NCBI RefSeq assembly: GCF_018531465.1
Contig: NZ_JAHDTF010000012.1
Coordinates: 228,942-292,941 of the forward strand
Length of the DNA stretch: 64,000 bases
Source of the DNA: Sphaerisporangium fuscum
Lineage (GTDB): Bacteria > Actinomycetota > Actinomycetes > Streptosporangiales > Streptosporangiaceae
Reading direction: 5' to 3'
Positions 32,832-40,479 of the stretch are shown one piece after another. The translations under genes and the position numbers were made by a program. Below the pieces are notes generated by a model, which had not been told where the DNA came from, searched no databases, and saw nothing but the letters and a program-made list of their open reading frames with translations. Position 1 is the first letter of the stretch, and the number at the start of each line of letters is the position of its first letter.

Positions 32832-33280
32832 CGCGCCACCACGGAAGGGACGTAGTTCTGCAGCCTGGGCAGGAACATGTCCCAGCCGCGCTCGTGGTCG
32901 TGAAAGGCCTCCTCGAGCACAGCGGCTTCCCAGCCCTTCTCCCGCCAGCCGCTCTCGGTCAGGCGCAGAATCGTGCCGTCACCGGAGGGCTCGAGCTCGA
33001 AGGTGACCAGGAGAGAGTTGTCCGCATCGGGCAGCTGACCATCGGGTGCGACCCAGCGGAACGCGAACTTGTGAGGTGGATCCACATCGACCACCGTGAT
33101 CCGTTCGACCACGGCGTTGTCGCCCCACACCAGTTCGCCGACCGAGCCTGGCGCAGGTTCGAACGACGCGTCGTCGGACCACCACATCTTGATGTGCTCG
33201 GGGCGACTCACCACATCGAACACGACCTCCGGTGCCGCGTCGATGCGGATATCGCGCTCCAACTTTCCGAACTCCACCAC
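32828..33280 (-). CDS. SRPBCC/AHSA1-domain protein
   Basis: 150 residues with the START/AHSA1 ligand-cavity pattern: ERDIRIDAAPEVVFDVVSRP, EHIKMWWSDDASFEP, ELVWGDNAVVERITVVDVDP and a final helix region WDMFLPRLQNYV. It is translated first and coupled to the ArsR gene; the pair is widespread and the SRPBCC partner is thought to bind a hydrophobic ligand. No catalytic assignment possible. Confidence 0.88.
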   Translation of the reverse strand: MVEFGKLERDIRIDAAPEVVFDVVSRPEHIKMWWSDDASFEPAPGSVGELVWGDNAVVERITVVDVDPPHKFAFRWVAPDGQLPDADNSLLVTFELEPSGDGTILRLTESGWREKGWEAAVLEEAFHDHERGWDMFLPRLQNYVPSVVAR

Positions 33281-33292
33281 GGACCTCCAACG

Positions 33293-33352
33293 TGCAACTA
33301 TCGGTTGCGTGTGACTCTAGTGGTCGCGTCGGTGATTCGCAACCTAATGTTG
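33293..33352. promoter_or_regulatory. Two GCAAC-N5-GTTGC dyads upstream of SRPBCC-arsR
   Basis: GCAACTATCGGTTGC (33293-33307) and GCAACCTAATGTTGC (33338-33352), 45 bases centre to centre, directly upstream of the SRPBCC start at 33280. Same core as the dyad before the TetR gene at 22216. Confidence 0.7.
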
Positions 33353-33644
33353 CGTAACGCCCGTGAGGTCGACGCGGGGGAGCGCTTGACCAGGCGACGG
33401 CGACCTGCGATCGGCAGAGGTGCCTTGCGATGACTCGTAGGGATCAGAAAACGCCCAGGCGCCCTACTGCCCCGACCTGGACTGCCCGGACATCCGAGAG
33501 ATCACCGATTCCTCTCGAAGCGCAGCGGCATGGTGTGGAACTCGACCGGCCGACCGGTGACACAAGCTGGACCCGCGACCCCGAGAACGAGGCAAGGCCC
33601 CTCTGTACGTCAAGCTCGACCTGCGGCCGACCTGCCGCCCAGGC
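33353..33644. other. Non-coding interval, nothing recognised
   Basis: A short frame near 33430-33690 has only Arg/Pro/Thr-rich composition and no RBS. I see no gene between the ArsR operators and the tRNA-Leu terminator. Confidence 0.4.
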
Positions 33645-33683
33645 AAAAGAAAAGTCCTGGCCGGCTCGACGAGCGACCAGGAC
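33645..33683 (-). terminator. Terminator of tRNA-Leu
   Basis: On the minus strand a GTCCTGG/CCAGGAC stem is followed by TTTTCTTTT, 20 bases after the tRNA 3' end. Confidence 0.7.
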
Positions 33684-33702
33684 CCTATAGGCGAATCGAT
33701 TG

Positions 33703-33788
33703 TGTCCGAGGGGGGACTTGAACCCCCATGCCCCGTAAAGGGCACTAGCACCTCAAGCTAGCGCGTCTGCCTATTCCGCCACCCGGAC
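33703..33788 (-). tRNA. tRNA-Leu (anticodon GAG)
   Basis: 86 nt with acceptor pairing GTCCGGG/CTCGGAC (one G-U), anticodon loop TTGAGGT in stem CTAGC/GCTAG, a long class II variable arm and the T arm GGGGG-TTCAAGT-CCCCC. No encoded CCA follows (ACA). Decodes CUC/CUU. Confidence 0.93.
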
Positions 33789-34060
33789 AGTGGTGCCTGC
33801 ACGTTGGGACGTCTCCCCGCGTCGGCTGCACCAGGTTAGCAAACTCCGGGCACTGAGTCATACCGGGATTCCGGCGCAGGTCGGAGTCGGCCATACCGGA
33901 GATGCCCGCGCCTGCTCCCGAGGGGCAGGATGGTGGGGGCGGTCTGTCGTGCCGGGCCTCTGTGGGCGGCCGGGGATGCGGTGCCCGATCTTCGGTGGCG
34001 GTGCGGCGGGCGGGCCGGCGTGTGCGTGACGTGAGCGCTACCTAGACCGAAGGAGCACCT

Positions 34061-35359
34061 ATGGCCGCGTTCAAGGGTGAGGACGAGGTCGTCGAGCTGT
34101 GCCGTGACCTGATCCGGATCGACACGACGAACGCAGGAGACAACGCGGGCCCAGGGGAGCGGGTCGCGGCGGAGTACGTCGCGGGCAAGCTGGCCGAGGT
34201 CGGGCTGGAGCCGCGCATTCTCGAGAGCGACAGCAGACGGGCCAGCGTGATCGCCCGCATTGAGGGGGAGGACCCGGCGCGGGGGGCGTTGCTGCTCCAC
34301 GGGCACCTGGACGTCGTGCCCTTCAACGCCGGCGACTGGACTCATCACCCGCTCAGCGGGGAGGTCGCCGACGGCTGCGTATGGGGCCGGGGCGCGGTGG
34401 ACATGAAGGACATGGACGCCATGATCCTGGCGGTCGTACGTCAGCGGCTGAGCGAGGGGCGCCGGCCGCCGCGGGACGTGGTGCTGGCCTTCACGGCCGA
34501 CGAGGAGGCCGGGGGGAAGTACGGCGCGCAGTGGCTGGCCCAGCGGCACAAGGATCTCTTCGAGGGGTGCACCGAGGCGATCGGTGAGGTCGGCGGGTTC
34601 AGCGTGTCGCTGGACGAGGCGCGCCGGCTCTATCTGATCGAGGCGGCGGAGAAGGGCATCGCGTGGATGAGGCTCACCGCCTCTGGGCGGGCCGGGCACG
34701 GGTCGATGCTCAACAGTGAGAACGCGGTGACGGAGCTGGCCGAGGCGGTGGCCCGCCTCGGGCGGTACGAGTGGCCGGTACGGCTGACGCCGACCGTGCG
34801 GGCGTTCTTCCAGGAGGCCTTCGAGATCGAACTGGACGCGGAGGACGCCGAGGCCACGGCGGCGAAGCTCGGCCCGCTGGCCCGCATGATCGGCGCGACG
34901 TTGCGGAACACCGTGAACCCGACCATGCTCGACGCAGGTTACAAGGCCAACGTGATCCCGCAGACGGCCACGGCGCACGTGGACGGACGGTTCCTGCCGG
35001 GCTACGAGGAGGAGTTCTTCGCCACGGTGGACGAACTTCTGGGCCCCAACGTCACCCGGGAATTCGTCTATCACGACATAGCGGTGGAGACGTCCTTCGA
35101 CGGGCCGCTGGTGCGTGCCATGGCGGAGGCACTGCTCGCCGAGGATCCGGGAGCGCGGGCGGTGCCGTACACACTCTCGGGCGGGACCGACCTGAAGGCG
35201 TTCAGCCGCCTCGGCATCCGCGGGTTCGGGTTCGCTCCGCTGAAGCTGCCTGCCGACCTGGACTTCTCCGGGATGTTCCATGGCATCGATGAGCGTGTTC
35301 CGGTCGATTCGCTGCGGTTCGGGGTGCGGGTTCTTGACCGATTCCTGGACGGCTGTTGA
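34061..35359 (+). CDS. M20-family zinc peptidase (dipeptidase/deacylase type)
   Basis: 432 residues from ATG 34061 with AAGGAG. Zinc and catalytic motifs in order: LLHGHLDVVPFNAGDW, GRGAVDMKDMDAM (bridging Asp), FTADEEAGGKYGAQWL (general base Glu and ligand) and a lid domain with RAGHGSML. The final His ligand is near FSGMFHGIDERV. Typical of the actinobacterial M20/M25/M40 group near ArgE/DapE, acting on peptides or N-acyl amino acids in the cytosol. It stands alone between tRNA-Leu and a secreted-protein gene. Confidence 0.9.
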   Translation: MAAFKGEDEVVELCRDLIRIDTTNAGDNAGPGERVAAEYVAGKLAEVGLEPRILESDSRRASVIARIEGEDPARGALLLHGHLDVVPFNAGDWTHHPLSGEVADGCVWGRGAVDMKDMDAMILAVVRQRLSEGRRPPRDVVLAFTADEEAGGKYGAQWLAQRHKDLFEGCTEAIGEVGGFSVSLDEARRLYLIEAAEKGIAWMRLTASGRAGHGSMLNSENAVTELAEAVARLGRYEWPVRLTPTVRAFFQEAFEIELDAEDAEATAAKLGPLARMIGATLRNTVNPTMLDAGYKANVIPQTATAHVDGRFLPGYEEEFFATVDELLGPNVTREFVYHDIAVETSFDGPLVRAMAEALLAEDPGARAVPYTLSGGTDLKAFSRLGIRGFGFAPLKLPADLDFSGMFHGIDERVPVDSLRFGVRVLDRFLDGC

Positions 35360-35480
35360 CGTGTTCCGTGAAAAAGCGTTGCCGTCACGTCGCGTACTGC
35401 TACCGTAACTTTCCGTTGAGGGGTTGGTTCCAAGATCTGTCCTGCTGGTGCGGGCGGGTCGAGGAGTTCGGGGAGGTTAC

Positions 35481-36263
35481 GTGGCACGCATGCCAGTCGG
35501 GCGTCGGTCGGCCGAGTCGGTCGACCTCGCCTGGTGCGTGCCCGTAACCGATTCAGCGGACGACCAGGCTCAGGCGGTCGTGACGCGGGAAGGCCGGATG
35601 GCACGGTTCGTGGCCGGCTTCCGGTTCGGTCGTCTGCTGGCCGTCGGCGCTCTTGTCGCCGTCGGCTGGCTCCTGGGTCTGGTTCACGGTTTCGCGGCCC
35701 CGGCCTCCGCCGACTCTCACACTCCTGCCGGTCGTACCGTCACCGTGGCGGTCGCCGCGGTGAAGGCCGTCGACGGGGGCCGTCCCGGAAAGGTCCTTTC
35801 TGGGAAGGTTCCCCGCAGGGCAGGCGCAGCGAGGGCCGCCGGCACGGCGGGTGCGGCCAAGGTTCCTCGCAGGGCGGAGGTTGTGAAGGCCGTCAAGCCT
35901 CGTGAGGGGCGTCGTTCCGCTTCCAGGTCGTCTCATGACCCCACCGGGCCGGCGGTCGCCGGCGGTTTCCCCACGGTGGGCGAGGGTTTTCCGGCTGATG
36001 CCGGGGCGATGGCCGGGCGGAGCGTCGACGGGCTGACCAGCCAGTCCAAACCCGCCCCTTCAGCACCATCCGCCGCCGATCATTCGGCGGGCGGCAATGG
36101 GTTCGTGCCCAGGGGCGGCTCCAGTCCCTTCGGGCCGGGGCTCGGTGATCTCGCGAGGTCGGGCTTCGACCCGCGGCTCATGGTCGCCCCCGCCCCTGCG
36201 GCGACCGCGCCCGCCCCATCCGTCCGCACTGCTGCGGACGACCCTTCTTACTCTCCCGACTGA
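35481..36263 (+). CDS. Secreted or membrane-anchored low-complexity protein
   Basis: 260 residues from GTG 35481 with GGGGAGG upstream. A charged N-terminus of about 40 residues precedes a hydrophobic helix (LLAVGALVAVGWLLGLVHGF, about residues 54-73) ending APASA, a possible late signal cleavage. The rest is Ala/Gly/Pro/Arg/Lys-rich with a repeated KVPRRA motif and no known domain. It precedes the chaplin-repeat gene on the same strand by 770 bases and may be another surface protein. Function unknown. Confidence 0.6.
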   Translation: MARMPVGRRSAESVDLAWCVPVTDSADDQAQAVVTREGRMARFVAGFRFGRLLAVGALVAVGWLLGLVHGFAAPASADSHTPAGRTVTVAVAAVKAVDGGRPGKVLSGKVPRRAGAARAAGTAGAAKVPRRAEVVKAVKPREGRRSASRSSHDPTGPAVAGGFPTVGEGFPADAGAMAGRSVDGLTSQSKPAPSAPSAADHSAGGNGFVPRGGSSPFGPGLGDLARSGFDPRLMVAPAPAATAPAPSVRTAADDPSYSPD

Positions 36264-37036
36264 ATCAGGCGTGAGGGTCCGGCTGATCGGCTGACCTGTT
36301 CGGTTCGCCGACGCCTGTCGTCCCGGTTCGCCCGCGTGTCCGGTCGGTCGTGGAGCATCGTCATCGGCTCCCTCGTCCCCGGGAGAGCGATGTCCGGCCA
36401 CCTTCCACCAGATGGATGGCACTCGGCCTCGTTCAGGCACACGGCGACCGATCTCGGTTCAGGTCAATGCGACCGATCTCGGTTCAGGCCAGTGCGACCG
36501 ATCTCGGTTCAGGCCAGTGCGATCGATCTCGGTTCAGGTCGATGGCGGCGGCCACGGTCTCGCGATGGTCGCGGGCACTCTCCACGGTCCGGGTCTGTGC
36601 GGTCTCTCCCGTGGTCCGTGCCCGTCCATCGGGGACCAGCCGGTCCGCGGGCGGAAGTGACGTACGGCGGTCGGCGGCCGGACAGGGTTCGCCCTGTCCG
36701 CCTGCCGGACGCCACGGTTCGCCGGCGAGCGTGTGGACCGTCTCCGTCTGAACCGTCTCCGTCGAGCGGCTGATTCGCCGGCACTTCGGACGCAGACCGG
36801 TCCGTCCGTCCGCGAGCGCCGTCCCGATCTCCCCGTGCATCCCGGAGATCCGCGGGTCGTTCGCTCAGGCGGCGGTCTGACGAGACCCGACGCCAAGGAA
36901 ACGCCGGTCGCGGGAGTGGTTCGTCAGGGACCACCATCCAGCACCGGCCGCCGGACGGCCCGCAGTGGCCGTCCCGCGCACCACCCCAAGCACATCTGTC
37001 AGGTAATCCCCCCGGAAAACCAAGGAGCGATCTGTT
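36264..37036. other. Non-coding interval with tandem 25-bp repeats
   Basis: No convincing gene. It holds four 25-bp tandem repeats (36447-36546) and the leader and RBS (AAGGAG, just before 37037) of the chaplin-repeat gene. Open frames here and antisense to that gene have shadow-like composition. Confidence 0.45.
36447..36546. repeat. Four tandem 25-bp repeats
   Basis: Units start at 36447, 36472, 36497 and 36522, each beginning AYCGATCTCGGTTCAGG and differing at only a few positions; a degraded fifth copy (CTCGTTCAGG) precedes them. The 25-base period is not a multiple of three, so the array is unlikely to be coding. Confidence 0.85.
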
Positions 37037-38884
37037 ATGCGAACGTGGGCGAAGGGCTCCGCTCCCGCTGCACTTCTCGCGCTGGGAGTCATGGCTCTCG
37101 GCAGTGGTACGGCTGTCGCCGACACCTCCGGCACCGGCTCTGTGGGCGGCGGCAACCAGATCAACCTGCCGATCACCATCCCCGTCGACATCAGCGGCAA
37201 CGCCGTCGCCGTCGCCGGTGAGGCCTCGGCGTCCTCCCGCGGAGGCTCGTCCGTCCAGGGCGGGGGCGCGGGCGCCGGCGGTAACCGTACCGACGGACGC
37301 CACAGCGTTCTCGGCGGCAACCAGGTGGTCGCGCCGATCAACGCGCCCGTCAACGCCTGCGGCAACGCCGTGTCCCTCGTGGGCCGGTCCGACGCCGGGT
37401 GCCGGGGCGGCGCGGAGGTGAAGGGCGGCGCCGGTCGCGGTGCGGGCGGCAACCGTACCGACGGTCGGGGCAGCGTCATCGGCGGCAACCAGGTGGTGGC
37501 CCCGATCACGGCCCCGATCAACGCCTGCGGCAACTCCGTCGCGATCTTCGGCGAGGCCACCGCGGGATGTGAGGGCGGTGCCTCCGTCAGGGGCGGCGCG
37601 GGGCGGGGCGCGGGCGGCAACCGTACCAGCGGACGCCACAGCGTTCTGGGCGGCAACCAGGTGGTCGCGCCGATCAACGCGCCCGTCAACATCTGCGGCA
37701 ACTCCGTCGCCCTGATCGGTGAGGCGTTCTCCGGATGCCGGGGCGGCGCGAGCGTCAGCGGCGGCGGCCACGGTGGGCACGGCGGCCACGGTTACAACGG
37801 GAACGGTGGCTCGCACCACGGTGGCAGGGGTTCCGGCGGGAACGACACCGACGGGCGTTACGGCGCCGGCAGCGGCAACCAGATCGTCGCCCCGATCACC
37901 GCTCCGGTGAACGTCTGCGGCAACGCCGTGGGCAACGGGCGCGCGGAGTGCCAGGGCGGCATCAGCGTCCCGCCCGGCGGCCGCGGTGGCGCGGGCGGCA
38001 ACCGTACCAGCGGACGCCACAGTGTTCTGGGCGGCAACCAGGTGGTCGCGCCGATCAACGCTCCGGTGAACGTCTGCGGCAACGCCGTGGCCGTCATCGG
38101 CGAGGCCTTCGCGGGCTGCCGCGGCGGCGCCTCGGTCAAGGGCGGCGCGGGTCGTGGCGCGGGCGGCAACCGTACCGACGGTCGGGGCAGCGTCATCGGC
38201 GGCAACCAGGTGGTTGCCCCGATCACCGCTCCGATCAACGCCTGCGGCAACGCCGTCGCCGTGCTCGGTGACGCCGCCGCCGGATGCCTCGGTGGCGCTC
38301 ACGTCGGGGGCCACGGCGGGCACGGATCGTGCGGGTGCGGGCACGCGCCACGCGGCCTGCTGGCGCGCAGCGCCCGGACACCCGGCGGCGCCGAGGACGA
38401 CCCCGGTCTCGGCCTGCTGTCCGACCTGCCCGTCGTCGACGGCCTCACCGGTCAGGGGAACACGAGCGGGGTCACCCGGCAGTCGAGCCAGGCGGGACAG
38501 GCCGGCGGCGGGCTGCAGAAGTCCCTCGGCCTCCCGGCGCTCCCGGCCCTGCCGGGCCAGGCCGACGGGTCGCGGAAGGCGTCGGCGTCCGACGGCCCTC
38601 TCGGGGGAACGCCGGTGGGCGAGGTCGTGCGGAACAGCCCGGCGGGCGGGGTCCTCGGTGACGGGTCCGTGGGTGGCGTCGTGCGCGACACGCCGGCCGG
38701 TGTGGTGGGGTCCCGCACCCGTGACCTGCCGACCGGTGCGGTCGGTCTGATGAGCGCGGAGCAGCCGATGGGCGTCACCGGCATGAACGGCGGCTCCCTG
38801 GCCGCCCTGCTCGTGGGCGCCGTCCTGGCCGCCTCCGCGGCCCTCTTCGCCGGCGCCCGTCGCCTTCGCTTCCGTCAGAAGTGA
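37037..38884 (+). CDS. Membrane-anchored protein with seven chaplin-like repeats
   Basis: 615 residues, RBS AAGGAG, signal peptide to about residue 29 (GTAVADT). Seven repeats of the form GGNQVVAPINAPVNVCGNAV followed by about 13 residues ending AGCRGG, each with the two chaplin Cys except the first (ISGNAV, no Cys). Spacers of GGAGRGAGGNRT(D/S)GR join them; repeats 4 and 5 are split by a His/Gly-rich insert (GHGGHGGHGYNGNGGSHHGG) and the array ends GHGSCGCGHAPRG. A Ser/Gly/Pro stalk leads to a C-terminal helix (SLAALLVGAVLAASAALFAG) and a basic tail. No LPXTG lies before the helix. Chaplins form amyloid-like surface coats on aerial hyphae; ordinary ones have one or two domains. Confidence 0.85.
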   Translation: MRTWAKGSAPAALLALGVMALGSGTAVADTSGTGSVGGGNQINLPITIPVDISGNAVAVAGEASASSRGGSSVQGGGAGAGGNRTDGRHSVLGGNQVVAPINAPVNACGNAVSLVGRSDAGCRGGAEVKGGAGRGAGGNRTDGRGSVIGGNQVVAPITAPINACGNSVAIFGEATAGCEGGASVRGGAGRGAGGNRTSGRHSVLGGNQVVAPINAPVNICGNSVALIGEAFSGCRGGASVSGGGHGGHGGHGYNGNGGSHHGGRGSGGNDTDGRYGAGSGNQIVAPITAPVNVCGNAVGNGRAECQGGISVPPGGRGGAGGNRTSGRHSVLGGNQVVAPINAPVNVCGNAVAVIGEAFAGCRGGASVKGGAGRGAGGNRTDGRGSVIGGNQVVAPITAPINACGNAVAVLGDAAAGCLGGAHVGGHGGHGSCGCGHAPRGLLARSARTPGGAEDDPGLGLLSDLPVVDGLTGQGNTSGVTRQSSQAGQAGGGLQKSLGLPALPALPGQADGSRKASASDGPLGGTPVGEVVRNSPAGGVLGDGSVGGVVRDTPAGVVGSRTRDLPTGAVGLMSAEQPMGVTGMNGGSLAALLVGAVLAASAALFAGARRLRFRQK

Positions 38885-40051
38885 GCGGGCAGACGCTTCG
38901 CGGACCTCGGCGACAGTGAGGCCACGCGGCGCGGAGCGGCAGGGAGGCCGTACCGCTCCGAGCGGGAGTCCAGCCTTGCGGTTCTGAGCCGAGCGCCCCG
39001 GGCGATGCCGGGAGCGGGGCCGAGGTGATGCTGGAGCGAGTACAGGCGTGATCCCGGACGTGTATAGGGGCGTCCGGGGTCACGTCTGTGTACGGCGACT
39101 GCTCGCGATCGTAGGGAGCCGGAGATGACCGAGGACCCAGGAGCCGGCGACGGTCTCACAGGGGCCTCGTACCTGTGGGCCGGCCCCGGAAGGCCACCTG
39201 CTTTCCTGTCGTGGGGATGGCGGCGGGGGCGTTGGTTCTCCTGTCGCGGGGCCCGGGGCGGGGCGTTGGTTCTGCTGTCACGGGGTTGGGGGGCGGGGGC
39301 GTTTGCTCTCCTGTCGTGAGCCCGGGGCGGGGCGTTGGTTCTGCTGTCACGGGATCGGGGGCGGGGTGTTGGTTCTGTTGCTGCGGGACGGCGACGGGGT
39401 GTTGGTTCTGTTGCTGCGGGACGGCGACGGGGTGTTTCGGACCGACCGGAACGGCGATCGGTCGTGATCGCCCTTGAGGGCCAGGGCGGCCGTAAATGCC
39501 CTGTCCGCTGACCGGAACTGGCTTCGGAGACCGGCTGGGACAGGGTTCGGGTAAGGGGGGAAGCGAAGCGGCGGACCCGTCACAGGGCGCGGGCGCCGCA
39601 GTGAGCTTGGCCACTTCCGGTCACCGCCGACCGGGCCGTCGTAGGAGGCTCACCGGCCGTCGTACGAGGCCTACGGACCCTCGCTCGGCGCTCACCGGTG
39701 GCCGTGTCAGGCCGACACGTCGTCGTGCCGAGTTCGAAAACCTCTCCCTTGACCGCTCCGCCGTGATCGACGCGGCGGGTGGCCGGGGAGATCGCAGACG
39801 CCTCGCCGCACGTGAGGACGCCCGCGGCGGTGAGCCGCGGAGCGGGTCCACGGCGCGGTAAGGCATTGGTGCTTTGCCCGTCCCGGGTGCGCGGCCCGGG
39901 GCGGGCAAAGCCATGTCCGAGGACACGGACAGGCGTGCGGGGAGTCTCGCCCTGTCGTGGTGGACGCTGTGGGCCGCTCTGGGGGCGGGCGGACGGTGTG
40001 GCCCGCGGCGGGCCGAGGGGCGTCGTGGGGTTACAGTGGCCCAGACGAGGA
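38885..40051. other. Long non-coding interval with G-rich repeats
   Basis: 1.17 kb without a protein-like frame. From 39215 to 39440 the plus strand is built of degenerate G-rich repeats (separate entry). GTCGTA-containing short repeats follow near 39635-39670. The rest shows nothing I recognise. Confidence 0.45.
39215..39436. repeat. G-rich degenerate tandem repeats including an exact 33-bp duplication
   Basis: Repeated GGGGYGTTGGTTCTG-type blocks; the last two units (39363-39395 and 39396-39428) are identical 33-mers. The plus strand has many G-runs. The 33-base unit is a multiple of three, so both strands have repetitive open frames, but neither has an RBS. Confidence 0.7.
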
Positions 40052-40237
40052 TTACAGTGTGCTGGCCACTCGTAGGATCTTGCGGCGCAGCCGGACGTAC
40101 CTGCGGCCATCGGGATACAGCCTCAAACGGTCCAGCTCCCAGTGTCCGTATTCGGCGTGCTCGGTGAGCACCTGCCGTGCGGTTTCCCGTGAGGTTCCTC
40201 GCGGGAGGTACAGGTCCAAATAGGAGTACTCGAGCAC
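40052..40237 (-). CDS. DUF5703 family protein
   Basis: 61 residues from GTG 40237 with GGAGA upstream; a TTG nine codons earlier is less likely because family members begin at (M)xEYxY. The conserved LPRGTSRETARQVLTEHAEY then GHWELDRLRLYPDGRRYVRL is diagnostic of this actinobacterial family of unknown function. Divergent from topA, as commonly found. Confidence 0.85.
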   Translation of the reverse strand: MLEYSYLDLYLPRGTSRETARQVLTEHAEYGHWELDRLRLYPDGRRYVRLRRKILRVASTL

Positions 40238-40479
40238 AGCGATTAGTCTCCGAAGGGTATGCAAGGGGACGCTGGCACTCTCTGGGCTCTATTCTGCGTC
40301 CTCGTGGGTATCGGGTCCAGGTAGGTGGAACACCGGTATGTGACCGGGTAGTCCGGCCGGGAGAAGATTCCGGCGACGGGCTACCTTCATGCCTGTCACG
40401 GCTCACTCGGCACGCTTCCCACGGCGGGCCGGGACCGACCGGCAGGAGAACGACAGCGAACAGCGAGGTAGGAAGCAGC

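Noticed and set aside
33430..33690. 86-codon frame before tRNA-Leu
   Set aside because: No RBS, low-complexity composition, and it runs into the tRNA terminator.
36447..36546. CRISPR array
   Set aside because: The copies are directly adjacent with no unique spacers, and no cas genes are present.
36509..38344. 611-codon open frame antisense to the chaplin-repeat gene, with its own regular repeats
   Set aside because: The repeats mirror those of the sense gene, and the sense strand has the RBS, signal peptide and chaplin pattern.
39156..39614. Minus-strand frame with PVAVPQQQNQH repeats
   Set aside because: No RBS and no family; it arises from the G-rich minisatellite whose unit is a multiple of three.
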